From Phycisphaerae bacterium (GTDB taxonomy: Bacteria > Planctomycetota > Phycisphaerae > Phycisphaerales > SM1A02), in NCBI GenBank assembly GCA_002862325.1, contig PKCT01000296.1, positions 1-16,950 of the forward strand: a stretch of DNA of 16,950 nt, written 5' to 3'. Shown here one piece after another: positions 1 through 7,287 of the stretch. Positions within the stretch are counted from its first letter, which is position 1; every line of letters begins with the position of its first letter. The translations under genes and the position numbers were made by a program. Below the pieces are notes generated by a model that saw only the letters and a program-made list of their open reading frames with translations, did no database searches and was not told where the DNA came from.

Positions 1-1
1 G

Positions 2-889
2 CCGGGCGAGCCGATCATCGAAGTGCGCGGCCTCAAGAAGGTCTTCGGCAACCAGGTCGTTCTGGACGGCCTGAATCTCGACATCGTGCGGGGTGAGACC
101 CTCGTCGTGATGGGCGGGTCGGGCTGCGGCAAGTCGACGTTCCTGAGGATGCTGATCGGCTCATTCCCTCCCACGGAGGGGAGCATCACGATGCTGGGTA
201 GGAGAATCGACGAGATCGACGAGGCGACTCTCAACGAGGTCCGTCAGCACTTCGGCATCCTCTTCCAGTCGGGGGCCCTGTTCCAATCGATGACGCTCGC
301 TCAGAACGTCGCCCTTCCTCTGGAGGAGCACACCGATCTGGATCCCACGATCATCGACATCCAGGTGAAGATCAAGCTCGAGCTGGTGGGACTTCGGGAG
401 CACGCCGAGAAGCTTCCGGCGCAGATCTCGGGAGGGATGAAGAAGCGGGCCGGCCTGGCCAGAGCGCTCGCGCTCGACCCTCTGATCCTCTTCTACGACG
501 AACCGTCGGCCGGGCTCGACCCGGTGACCAGTGCCGAGATCGATCAGTTGATCGTCGATCTGACGAAGAAGCTCGGAGTGACCAGCGTCGTCGTCACGCA
601 CGAGATGGATTCGGCCTTCACGATCGCCGACCGGATGGTGATGCTGGACAAGGGGCGCGTTCTTCAGATCGGAACGAGGGCGGAGTTCGACGAAATCAGA
701 AAGATGCCCGATGACGAGATTGGAGAGTTGACCGAGGACGAGCGGCTGATCAGGCAGTTCCTCCGGGGCGATCCGGTCGGACCCATCACGAAGCGGCGCG
801 AGGAGACGAATTACGCCGAGGATCTCCTCAAGACCGCGGCACCGATCATCACGCAGAGTCCCGCCGTGCAGGCGACCCGACCCCGCTGA
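2..889 (+). CDS. ABC transporter ATP-binding protein, MlaF/Mkl-like (5' partial)
   Basis: This is the ATPase subunit of an ABC transporter of the Mla/Mce type, which moves phospholipids or other lipids between membranes; it would sit on the cytoplasmic face of the inner membrane. The reading frame is open to the window edge and begins PGEPIIEVRGLKKVFG, so the true start lies upstream; the GTG at 23 is internal to the usual first strand and is unlikely to be the start. Visible motifs are Walker A GGSGCGKST (about 113-139), signature ISGGMKKR (about 427-450), Walker B LILFYDEPSAGLDP (about 481-522) and the H-loop VTHEM. The GGM(K/R)KR signature and YDEPSAGLDPV wording are typical of MlaF/Mkl and not of sugar or amino-acid importers. 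The C-terminus carries a tail of about 45 residues after FLRGDP. The permease and Mce partners are not in the window. Confidence 0.88.
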   Translation, partial: PGEPIIEVRGLKKVFGNQVVLDGLNLDIVRGETLVVMGGSGCGKSTFLRMLIGSFPPTEGSITMLGRRIDEIDEATLNEVRQHFGILFQSGALFQSMTLAQNVALPLEEHTDLDPTIIDIQVKIKLELVGLREHAEKLPAQISGGMKKRAGLARALALDPLILFYDEPSAGLDPVTSAEIDQLIVDLTKKLGVTSVVVTHEMDSAFTIADRMVMLDKGRVLQIGTRAEFDEIRKMPDDEIGELTEDERLIRQFLRGDPVGPITKRREETNYAEDLLKTAAPIITQSPAVQATRPR

Positions 890-919
890 GTAAAGCGGGC
901 TTCGAGAACCGGAAGACAC

Positions 920-950
920 ACACCGCCGACGGCCCTGCCGTCGGCGGTGT
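920..950. terminator. Strong hairpin between the ABC ATPase and metallopeptidase genes
   Basis: A perfect 14-bp inverted repeat (ACACCGCCGACGGC and its complement) closes a 3-nt loop, 30 nt after the ATPase stop and about 40 nt beyond the stop of the converging metallopeptidase gene. It could end transcription from both sides. The T-tract is poor on both strands (TTGGTT on +), so the terminator role is inferred from position and stem strength. Confidence 0.6.
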
Positions 951-991
951 TGGTTGAAGAGTTTGGATTTCAGGGGCTCCTCATCGAGGTC

Positions 992-3709
992 TCAGCACGC
1001 TCCCCAGGCCCCGAGGAAGATGCCCAGATCGGCTCCGTCGGTCACACCATCGGCGTTCAGGTCCCCGAGGTCGGTTCCCCAGGCTCCAAGGAGGGCGCCG
1101 AGGTCCGCGCCGTCGACCGTGCCGCTCCCGTCGAAGTCGGCGGGGCATGGATCCTCGAACGGCGTGCAATTGACCTCGAGACTGAAGTCGCCGGTGGTTC
1201 CGTCCGAACTTCCGACGCGAATCAGGATGGTCTGGCCCTCCAAGAGAAGCGTCGTGGCCGAGCCATCGTCGTCACAGGAATCGTCGTCGCAGGTGAGCGA
1301 CGCATCCCCGGAGCTCGGGCATCCGCCGCTCGCATCGTAGACGTCGAGACGGCTGTCGAAGGGGGCGTTGCAGGTCGAGATCTCGACCGAGCCCGTACAG
1401 CCCGCGGTGTAGCTGAACCATACGTCGCTGAGCACGGAGGGACCCGCGGATGCGCTGCAGCTGAGCTGGGAGTTGACGCCGCTGTCCGTGGCGTTGAGGG
1501 TCGTTGCGAAGTTCGACCCTTCGCTCACCGCGATGGCATCGGAGCACTCGTCGTTGCTCGGCGGCGGCAGGCTGCCGCAGTCGATGTTCAGGACGGCATT
1601 GCCCGTGCTTCCATCGGAGCTGCCGATCCGAATGAGGTACGTCTGACCGGCGAGGGTGAAGGTGCTGATCAACGCGTCGGTGCCGCACCCGTCGTCGTTG
1701 CATGCGAATGGAGACGTCCCGCTCGATGGGCATCCACCGGATGCGAGGTACACGCTCATTCGGAGATCAAAGTCGCTCGATCCGCAGGTGGAGAATTCGA
1801 GGGGACCGGTGCAGGTCGCGGTGTAGCTGAACCAGACGTCTCGACGCACGGCGGGGCCACTCGCGGTCGAGCAGTTCACCGCGTCGTCGATGCCGCTGTC
1901 GGTGGCGCCTTCGGTCGTGAAGGCGTTTGGGCCGTTGAAGACGGTTTCCGCCACGTTGCATTCATCGTTGCCCACCGAGACGCCCGGGTCGGTCGCGACC
2001 CGGAAGTCGTCGATGAAGAAGTCGTCGTTCGACTGGTCCACGTCGGTTCTGAATCGCAGGCGGCTTCCGTTGTAGCGAGCAGGAGTCGGAAGGAGATGCT
2101 CGAAGAAGACGAACTCCGTCTGATCCGTCCCGTCGGAGACGTGCTCCTGGATCGTCACCCAGTCCCCGGAGACGTTCTGGTATTCGAAGAAGAGCGACTC
2201 GCCGGCTTCGACGCCCCGGTGCTGTACGAAATACGACGCATAGACGGTCGGCGTGTTCATCAGCAGGAAATTGGTTCGGATCTCGTCGTCTCCATAGTCG
2301 AGTCCGCTGGTCGCATCCAGATTGAGTGCGCGGATGCCGCTGGGCTCGTTCACCGCCGTGGTGGTCGCGACGGCACCGTTGTTGTGGATCCAGTCGCTGA
2401 CGGACGGCTGCGATTCGAAGTTGTCCTCGAAGGGCAGGGCGATGGGGTCGCCGATCACCGGTACGCAGCTGCCGTTGCCGCTGTTGCGATACGAGGTGAT
2501 CTCACTCTGGGCAAACGGGCCGAACTTGAGATTGGACCCGTTGATTCCGTTGCAACTGCCATTGGACGAGCACATGATGTGGCAGGAGCTCGTACTGTCG
2601 CAGTGGTCACTGCCCCAGTTGTGTCCCAGTTCATGGGCGGAGAGGGAGGTTCTGAACGTGAGATTGCTCGTGTACAGGCTCTCCACCACCCCGTAGGCCG
2701 CTCCGGTGTTGCAGACCACGCCGACATACGCGAGGCCGATCGCGCCACCGGAGAAGTTGAATCCGCTGAACATGTGGGCGACGTCCCGGAAGATCTCGTT
2801 TTCAGGCGATGAACTCCAGGTGCTGACGAACTGGTTCAGACGCCCGTTGATCGTCGAGGACGAGTAGGGATCGGAAGAGTTGGCACGAACGACCAGCGTC
2901 GTGATCTCGAAGCGAATGTCGACGTCGCGTTCGTAGATGATGTTCGTGTTGTTCATGATCAGCTCGACGCTGTTCACCGTGTTGTTCACCGAGCTTCCGA
3001 GTCGCTGATAGAACTCGTAGTCGCAGTCGATTCCAACCTCGACGAGGTAGAGCGACGTCCCTGCGACTCCACCCTGGTCGGGTGCGAGTGGGACGGGGCC
3101 GGCGTCGATGGCCGGATCGGGTGCCTCGGTGCCGCAATGTCCCTCGGCGAAGGCCTGGTCGGCCCAATACACCACGTGGGTGTTGGGTGGGACATCGAGT
3201 TCGAAATCGCTGGCGGGCTGGATGGCCAGATCCGGGCCGATGGTGCGATGCACCATCAGGCTGATGCCGGAGTCGAGAAGGCTCGCGGAGCTGGTGTCAC
3301 GGTCCAGGCCGAATGCGATCCCTCGGTAGGTTCGGGGATCTTCGATCGCAGTGTTCACCAGAACACCGTTGCCGTGGTCCACGAACAGTCTGAATCCCTC
3401 GCCTCGAATGGAATGCTGCTGGAGCTCGATCGAGATCGGCCTGCCTTCGAATTCGAATTCGAGGTCGAACGCCTCGGGAATGTTCGCGGGGAGATCGAGC
3501 TGTACGAGTTCGTATGACTCGATGCGACTGTTGTTGATGTCGATCGGGGGCAGCGGCTTCGGTGCCTTCGGCCCGTCCACTCGGAGCTCGACGTCACGCA
3601 CGCGGTTCGGCTTTTCGGTGGTTTCCGAAGCCGCGGTCGCGGCGAGTGATGAGATCCCGCATGTCACCGCGAGCAGGAATGGACGGACGGGTTGGGAGAG
3701 TCGTGGCAC
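992..3709 (-). CDS. Secreted reprolysin-like zinc metallopeptidase with Cys-rich repeats and dockerin-like C-terminus
   Basis: Predicted secreted protease of 905 residues. I chose the GTG at 3709 because GGAG lies 7 nt upstream (3717-3720) and the protein then opens with a normal signal peptide (LSQPVRPFLLAVTCG...AATAAS); the ATG at 3769 would add 20 unneeded residues. In order: signal peptide 1-27, propeptide-like region to about 210, catalytic domain with zinc site HELGHNWGSDH at 359-369 (the HExxHxxGxxH of M12-type metallopeptidases), a MAM/jelly-roll-like beta domain at about 425-575, two homologous Cys-rich repeats at 581-711 and 719-848 (both NDEC...DVWFSYTA.CTG...GGCPSSG...IGSSDG-like), and two dockerin-like loops at 855-905 (DFDGSGTVDGADLG and DLNADGVTDGADLG). 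The dockerin may bind a cohesin or another surface partner; none is in the window. The gene has its own 5' region and no operon partner. Substrate is unknown. Confidence 0.85.
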   Translation of the reverse strand: MPRLSQPVRPFLLAVTCGISSLAATAASETTEKPNRVRDVELRVDGPKAPKPLPPIDINNSRIESYELVQLDLPANIPEAFDLEFEFEGRPISIELQQHSIRGEGFRLFVDHGNGVLVNTAIEDPRTYRGIAFGLDRDTSSASLLDSGISLMVHRTIGPDLAIQPASDFELDVPPNTHVVYWADQAFAEGHCGTEAPDPAIDAGPVPLAPDQGGVAGTSLYLVEVGIDCDYEFYQRLGSSVNNTVNSVELIMNNTNIIYERDVDIRFEITTLVVRANSSDPYSSSTINGRLNQFVSTWSSSPENEIFRDVAHMFSGFNFSGGAIGLAYVGVVCNTGAAYGVVESLYTSNLTFRTSLSAHELGHNWGSDHCDSTSSCHIMCSSNGSCNGINGSNLKFGPFAQSEITSYRNSGNGSCVPVIGDPIALPFEDNFESQPSVSDWIHNNGAVATTTAVNEPSGIRALNLDATSGLDYGDDEIRTNFLLMNTPTVYASYFVQHRGVEAGESLFFEYQNVSGDWVTIQEHVSDGTDQTEFVFFEHLLPTPARYNGSRLRFRTDVDQSNDDFFIDDFRVATDPGVSVGNDECNVAETVFNGPNAFTTEGATDSGIDDAVNCSTASGPAVRRDVWFSYTATCTGPLEFSTCGSSDFDLRMSVYLASGGCPSSGTSPFACNDDGCGTDALISTFTLAGQTYLIRIGSSDGSTGNAVLNIDCGSLPPPSNDECSDAIAVSEGSNFATTLNATDSGVNSQLSCSASAGPSVLSDVWFSYTAGCTGSVEISTCNAPFDSRLDVYDASGGCPSSGDASLTCDDDSCDDDGSATTLLLEGQTILIRVGSSDGTTGDFSLEVNCTPFEDPCPADFDGSGTVDGADLGALLGAWGTDLGDLNADGVTDGADLGIFLGAWGAC
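995..1147 (-). other. Dockerin-like calcium-binding duplicate at the metallopeptidase C-terminus
   Basis: The last 51 residues hold two copies of a Dx[DN]x[DS]G.[VT]DGADLG..LGAWG pattern, matching the duplicated EF-hand-like loop of type I dockerins. In planctomycetes such tails are common on large secreted proteins, often without an obvious cellulosome. Role here (anchoring or assembly) is inferred. Confidence 0.75.
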
Positions 3710-4109
3710 GAAGGTGCTCCGGAAGAAACGGTTTGACGGATCCCGCCTCGAAGGGGTTGATCCAGGCATTCCTCGTGGGGTCGGCCCGGCTCGTCAGATC
3801 TGATAAACACCTACTCGAATCGATGAACCTAGTCTCGTCATCTAGTATGGCTCACCGGTGAGGTTTTCGATCTGAAAAGCACTGGGATTACCATTTTGGA
3901 CGACGACCGAACCTTGAGGTTCACCGAAACGGACCTGAGACGGTCGATTTGATGTCTCATGTCCGACGCCGGCCGGATGTCGTCTTGGAGTGTGTCGCTG
4001 CTCGTACTCCGATCGCTCTGCACATTCTTCGATCCCCCAAGACATCGCCCCGATCACAAGGATCGGGGCGATGAAGAACTCGAAGGAGTTGGGTTCGGAC
4101 AGGTCCGAT
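3710..4109. other. Intergenic region upstream of the metallopeptidase gene
   Basis: These 400 nt hold the 5' region of the metallopeptidase gene and, at 4044-4072, the hairpin behind paralog 1. About 140-170 nt before the GTG start are two dyads side by side: the perfect 12-nt palindrome CTCACCGGTGAG (3851-3862) and TTTTC-gatct-GAAAA (3864-3878). I see no convincing -35/-10 pair and no credible small gene. Confidence 0.5.
4044..4072 (-). terminator. Hairpin terminator of paralog 1
   Basis: A perfect 12-bp stem (ATCGCCCCGATC with its complement) around a 5-nt loop lies 37 nt beyond the stop of paralog 1. Its outer stem sequence ATCGCCCCG is shared with the hairpin behind paralog 3. The downstream T-tract is weak. 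Confidence 0.6.
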
Positions 4110-4808
4110 TCAGCCGCGTCGGCGACGTCCCGCGAGACCGGCGAGACCCATCAGGGCCAGTGCGCCGGGGGCGGGGACCGCCGAGACCGCAAAGGTGCCC
4201 TGCTGACCGTCGGTGCCGAGGCCCTGGTTCCAGGTGACGCTGAGGGTGGTGCCGAGCATGTCGGGAGCATCGCCATTCTCGACCGAGAATCGGCCGATGA
4301 GGACACCGAGTCCAACGCCGATGGCGTCGAGCGCCTGCACGCTGCCGTTGAGGTTCGGGGGGCTGCTGTTGAACCAACCGGCAAGCGAGCCGGGTGCCGA
4401 AGCGGAGTTACCGCCGAAGTTGGGGTCCAGGCCAGTGCCCTCACCCGCTCCTGGGCCCTGAAACCCGTCGGCGCCGAAGCCACCGATGGTGACGAACGAG
4501 TCGCCTTCGCGGAGCGCCTGGGTGTCGAAGATGGAGCCGAGGTTGCTGGGAAGCCATCCGGCGCCAGTCGCGCTCTGCCAGTAGTTCGCGGGGGCGCTGG
4601 CGCCGAGGTTCATGTCAAACACGTTCAACGCGACGTCGGCCGCGTCGTCCGCCGTCAAATAGATGTCGGTGATGCCCACGGAGGCGCTGGCCCCACCAAA
4701 GTCTTCGACAGTCTTGGAGTAGCTGACAGCGACGGCGCCTGTGATGTTGGCGGACGCAGCCGTGGTCAGAACAGCAGTGCCTATTCCGGCAAGAACAGCC
4801 TTATTCAT
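4110..4808 (-). CDS. Exported PEP-CTERM-like protein, array paralog 1
   Basis: Family of unknown function; 232 residues, no cysteine. The start ATG has AAGGAA about 10 nt upstream. Residues 1-20 form a signal peptide (MNKAVLAG...TTAASA). Then come the family blocks: VEDFGGAS (about 34-41), QSATGAGWLPSNLGSIFDT, DSFVTIGGFG, GTGLDPNFGGNS, LAGWFNSSPPNLNG, GVLIGRFS and TWNQGLGT. The C-terminus VPAPGALALMGLAGLAGRRRRG is a P-x-P, hydrophobic helix, Arg cluster, i.e. a PEP-CTERM-type sorting tail with Ala in place of Glu, expected to be processed by an exosortase-like enzyme (not in the window). Nearest relative is paralog 3, with about 24 differences in 232 aligned residues by hand count. The gene has its own promoter, structured leader and terminator. 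Confidence 0.85.
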   Translation of the reverse strand: MNKAVLAGIGTAVLTTAASANITGAVAVSYSKTVEDFGGASASVGITDIYLTADDAADVALNVFDMNLGASAPANYWQSATGAGWLPSNLGSIFDTQALREGDSFVTIGGFGADGFQGPGAGEGTGLDPNFGGNSASAPGSLAGWFNSSPPNLNGSVQALDAIGVGLGVLIGRFSVENGDAPDMLGTTLSVTWNQGLGTDGQQGTFAVSAVPAPGALALMGLAGLAGRRRRG

Positions 4809-4916
4809 ATCTCTAAGTTCCTTTTCCTAGTCCAGCTCACTTCGCTGGCCAAATCCCTGTGTCGCCCTATCCCTAGAAGGGCTCCCTGTTTGACGCAATT
4901 ACGTAACGCCTCAGGT
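4809..4916 (-). promoter_or_regulatory. Structured 5' leader of paralog 1
   Basis: Between the predicted transcription start and the ATG the leader can form two hairpins: GCCCT/AGGGC with a 9-nt loop (4864-4882), then CCAGC/GCTGG with a 7-nt loop (4832-4848). They are joined by a linker containing ACACAGGGA, and the second is followed by an A-rich Shine-Dalgarno segment. The same order, spacing and linker occur before paralog 3, while stem sequences and loop sizes differ. A post-transcriptional control or stability role is inferred. Confidence 0.45.
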
Positions 4917-4922
4917 TCCCAG

Positions 4923-4950
4923 ACCATACCCCGCAAGTACGACCAGTCAA
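4923..4950 (-). promoter_or_regulatory. Promoter of paralog 1
   Basis: TTGACT (4945-4950) and TATGGT (4923-4928) are separated by 16 nt, close to the sigma70/sigmaA consensus (5/6 and 4/6 matches). Transcription would start near 4916, giving a leader of about 108 nt. Paralog 3 has a nearly identical arrangement at the same distance. Confidence 0.5.
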
Positions 4951-4990
4951 ATCGATCTGGCCAATAATGAAGTTTCGGGGACGGAAAGCC

Positions 4991-5026
4991 AAAAACACCG
5001 CCCCTGACTCAGTGAGCCGGGGCGAT
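4991..5026 (-). terminator. Intrinsic terminator of paralog 2
   Basis: On the minus strand an ATCGCCCC stem pairs with GGGGCGGT (outer arms 4997-5004 and 5019-5026, one wobble pair) around a 14-nt apical region, and is followed by TTTTT at 4991-4995. Stem plus T-tract about 40 nt after the stop is a conventional intrinsic terminator. Confidence 0.7.
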
Positions 5027-5067
5027 GGCTGCGATTCGCAAGACTGTGTTGGAGTGATCGGCAAGAT

Positions 5068-5775
5068 TCAGTTGCGTCGACGCCGGCCGGTGAAGCCGGC
5101 AAGGGCCATGAGGGCGATGACGCCAGGCGTGGGGACCGGGAATGACCCTTGTTGGGCGGGGGTGCCGAGACCCTGATTCCAGGTGAACTCCGCTCGAGCA
5201 CCGAGGCTTCCGACGAAGATGTCCGGCGTCTGATCGAGCGACGCAAACCGACCGATAAGTACACCCAAGCGGCCACCGAGCCCGTCCTGAGCCTGCAAGC
5301 GGCCGTTGAGGCTCGGGGGACTGCTATTGAACCAACCGGCAAGATTGCCGGGGGCTGATGCGGAGTTGCCACCGAAGTTCGGATCGAGACCGGTGCCCTG
5401 ACCCGCTCCCGGGCTCTGGAGACCGGCGGCGCCGAAGCCACCGATGGTGACGAATGAGTCGCCTTCGCGGAGCGCCTGGGTGTCGAAGATGGAGCCCAGG
5501 TTGTTGGGAAGCCAGCCAGCACCGGTCGCACTTTGGTAGAAGCTGGAGGGGGCGCCGCTCCCCAGGTCCACGTTGTAGATGTTCAGAAGCACGTCGTCGG
5601 GATCGGGGGAGGTCCAATAGGCGTCTGTGATGTAGACGGTCCCTGCGGCCCCGCCGAAGTCCTCGACCGTCCGCGAGTATGAGACCGTTTCGATCGTGCG
5701 CCAGAACGCCGAAGCGTCGGCATTTGACGCGACGACTATCACCGCGCTGGCACCGAGGAATGCAAGTCTTGTCAT
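5068..5775 (-). CDS. Exported PEP-CTERM-like protein, array paralog 2
   Basis: Member of the same unknown family; 235 residues from the ATG at 5775. I prefer this start because AGGA lies 8 nt upstream and the protein then opens with a signal peptide (MTRLAFLGASAVIVVASNADASA); the in-frame ATG at 5784 abuts the AGG, and longer starts add non-signal sequence. Core blocks VEDFGGAA, SATGAGWLPNNLGSIFDT, DSFVTIGGFG, GTGLDPNFGGNS, LAGWFNSSPPSLNG, GVLIGRF and TWNQGLGT are all present, and there is no cysteine. The tail is PTPGVIALMALAGFTGRRRRN (P-T-P). The N-terminal third and the tail are clearly diverged from paralogs 1 and 3, but a 79-nt piece of the core is identical to paralog 3, which suggests gene conversion. 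No confident promoter was found. Confidence 0.82.
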   Translation of the reverse strand: MTRLAFLGASAVIVVASNADASAFWRTIETVSYSRTVEDFGGAAGTVYITDAYWTSPDPDDVLLNIYNVDLGSGAPSSFYQSATGAGWLPNNLGSIFDTQALREGDSFVTIGGFGAAGLQSPGAGQGTGLDPNFGGNSASAPGNLAGWFNSSPPSLNGRLQAQDGLGGRLGVLIGRFASLDQTPDIFVGSLGARAEFTWNQGLGTPAQQGSFPVPTPGVIALMALAGFTGRRRRN

Positions 5776-6091
5776 GGGAGTCATCCTTTTCTGATAGCGG
5801 TACACGAAGGGGGGTTGGATGACCACGGGACAGGTCGCACCGGCATGTGAACCGTGAGGACCTGTAGTCCTAAGGTAAGGCCGCCAGTTGATAGGCACAA
5901 TCGAATTCCGAAGAGAATCTCAGTTTCCAGCTGTTACCTCCTCGTTCGGGCATGCGGATCGGTTGGGATGTACTCGGCGTGCGGTCCATCCGAGGCTCGA
6001 TGTCCCTCGCTCTTCAAAAGAACATCGCCCCGGCCGCAGGGAGCCGGGGCGATGAGGAACTTACTAGGGATGGATTTGATCGAGTCGTGCT
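5776..6091. other. Intergenic region between paralogs 2 and 3
   Basis: The 316 nt contain the 5' region of paralog 2 and the paralog 3 terminator. A possible weak -35/-10 pair on the minus strand (TTGTGC, 17 nt, TACCTT) lies about 100-130 nt before the paralog 2 start, and a GGAC/GTCC hairpin follows it. The hairpin/linker leader seen in paralogs 1 and 3 is absent. I see no small gene. Confidence 0.4.
6024..6053 (-). terminator. Hairpin terminator of paralog 3
   Basis: A perfect 11-bp stem (ATCGCCCCGGC with its complement) around an 8-nt loop lies 38 nt after the stop and is followed on the minus strand by TTCTTTT after a short gap. Stem and flanks resemble the paralog 1 hairpin. Confidence 0.65.
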
Positions 6092-6790
6092 TCAGCCGCG
6101 TCGGCGACGTCCGGCAAGACCGGCAAGACCCATCAGGGCCAGCGCGCCCGGAGCGGGCACAGCAGCGACGCTGAACGAGCCCTGCTGGCCGCCGGTACCG
6201 AGTCCCTGGTTCCAGGTGACACTCATGTCAGTACCGATCATGTCGGGAGCATCGCTGTTCGCGACCGAGAATCGGCCGATGAGGACGCCGAGTCCGCCGC
6301 CGATGGCGTCAAGCGCCTGCACGCTGCCGTTGACGTTCGGGGGGCTGCTGTTGAACCAACCGGCAAGCGCGCCGGGGGCGGAGGCGGAGTTGCCACCGAA
6401 GTTCGGATCGAGGCCGGTGCCCTGACCCGCTCCTGGGCCCTGAAACCCGTCGGCGCCGAAGCCACCGATGGTGACGAATGAGTCGCCTTCGCGGAGCGCC
6501 TGGGTGTCGAAGATGGAGCCCAGGTTGTTCGGAAGCCAACCAGCGCCGGTCGCGCTCTGCCAGTAGCTCGCGGGGGCGGCACTGCCGAGGTTCATGTCAA
6601 ACACGTTCAACGCGACGTCGGCCGCGTCGTTCGACGTCAGGTAGATGTCGGTGATGCCGAGGTTCGTGGACGCGCCACCAAAGTCCTCGACGGTCTTGGA
6701 GTAGCTGACCGCGACAGCGCCGGTAATTTCAGCCGACGCGGCGGTGGTCAGAACAGCGGTGCCGATACCGGCAAGAAGAGCCTTGTTCAT
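6092..6790 (-). CDS. Exported PEP-CTERM-like protein, array paralog 3
   Basis: Same unknown family; 232 residues from the ATG at 6790, which has GGGA 9 nt upstream and opens a signal peptide (MNKALLAG...TTAASA); the ATG 33 codons upstream adds Arg-rich sequence and is rejected. Near twin of paralog 1: same length, about 90 % identical by hand count, identical final 23 residues (VPAPGALALMGLAGLAGRRRRG). Differences cluster in the N-terminal part after GGAS and in the segment before TWNQGLGT. No cysteine. It shares promoter, leader and terminator layout with paralog 1, so the whole transcription unit was probably duplicated. Parts of its core match paralog 2 exactly at DNA level where paralog 1 differs, so the gene appears mosaic. 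Confidence 0.85.
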   Translation of the reverse strand: MNKALLAGIGTAVLTTAASAEITGAVAVSYSKTVEDFGGASTNLGITDIYLTSNDAADVALNVFDMNLGSAAPASYWQSATGAGWLPNNLGSIFDTQALREGDSFVTIGGFGADGFQGPGAGQGTGLDPNFGGNSASAPGALAGWFNSSPPNVNGSVQALDAIGGGLGVLIGRFSVANSDAPDMIGTDMSVTWNQGLGTGGQQGSFSVAAVPAPGALALMGLAGLAGRRRRG

Positions 6791-6903
6791 TTCTCTAATT
6801 CCCTTTTCCAAGCTCGGCGAACATCGCCGGCCGTTTTCCCTGTGTTGCCCTCTCGCAGAGAGGGCCGCCCGACGGATGCCACACTGCACACCGTGAATCG
6901 GAC
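6791..6903 (-). promoter_or_regulatory. Structured 5' leader of paralog 3
   Basis: The leader forms an 8-bp hairpin GCCCTCTC/GAGAGGGC with a 3-nt loop (6847-6865), a linker containing ACACAGGGA, then a 6-bp hairpin CGGCGA/TCGCCG with a 3-nt loop (6815-6829), then about 24 nt to the ATG including AAGGGA. Paralog 1 has the same elements in the same order with different stem bases, i.e. apparent compensatory change. Confidence 0.5.
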
Positions 6904-6909
6904 TCCATG

Positions 6910-6937
6910 AACATATCCCTCACTGTCTCGTGGTCAA
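6910..6937 (-). promoter_or_regulatory. Promoter of paralog 3
   Basis: TTGACC (6932-6937), a 16-nt spacer and TATGTT (6910-6915) resemble a sigma70/sigmaA promoter. Predicted start is near 6903, giving a leader of about 113 nt. Hexamers, spacer length and distance match the paralog 1 promoter. Confidence 0.5.
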
Positions 6938-7216
6938 AGATGAGACGCGGGATTTGCCTCTGTTCTCCGGGGCCTTGCCGGTAGTTCTCGAAAGAGGGGA
7001 CTTTGGGCGAGATCTGAGCCAATTTATGGGGGCTCGTTCGAGTTAAAGGCGGGGACGTCAATCATTAAAAGACCGATAATTCGGTATCGAGAGGGCTCCT
7101 GTTGAGCCTTGCTCGACGCGGTCCGATTCTCGGTCACTGACCTGCGTACCGTCCGGCTCGAGCCTGGAATCAGGCGGCGTCTGATTTGGCCGCATGGTGC
7201 CCCCGGTACAACAGCA
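6938..7216. other. Gene-free stretch between paralogs 3 and 4
   Basis: Part of the longest gap in the array (6791-7287, 497 nt). Apart from the paralog 3 leader and promoter at one end and the paralog 4 terminator at the other, I see no coding sequence with a signal peptide, ribosome site or family resemblance. It contains some AT-richer sequence around 7060-7085. Confidence 0.4.
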
Positions 7217-7251
7217 GAGTGGCCCCAACTCTCAAAGAGCAGGGGCCACTC
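7217..7251 (-). terminator. Hairpin terminator of paralog 4
   Basis: A perfect 10-bp stem (GAGTGGCCCC/GGGGCCACTC) around a 15-nt loop, itself able to pair CTC/GAG, begins 37 nt beyond the stop. The T-tract is weak, so the call rests on position and on the same arrangement in the other paralogs. Confidence 0.55.
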
Positions 7252-7287
7252 CAAAGTGCGGCTCTCGTGAGGTCTTGGAGGGTCGAA

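Noticed and set aside
947..2812. 621-residue open frame on the + strand opposite the metallopeptidase gene
   Set aside because: It is the antisense of a clear protease with zinc site, repeats and dockerin. Its translation is a low-complexity Val/Gly/Arg/Glu mix with no recognisable domain, as expected from high-GC antisense frames.
3838..4057. Small minus-strand ORFs (61 and 71 codons) between the metallopeptidase and paralog 1
   Set aside because: Overlapping alternatives in different frames, no ribosome site or family, and one runs through the paralog 1 terminator.
3990..4967. 325-residue open frame on the + strand opposite paralog 1
   Set aside because: Antisense of an exported paralog with signal peptide and sorting tail; similar antisense frames appear over the other paralogs simply because the paralogs resemble each other.
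5784..5898. Longer start of paralog 2 (ATG at 5898 or 5784)
   Set aside because: The 5898 start places about 40 polar residues before the signal peptide, and the 5784 ATG abuts its AGG; the ATG at 5775 has correct spacing.
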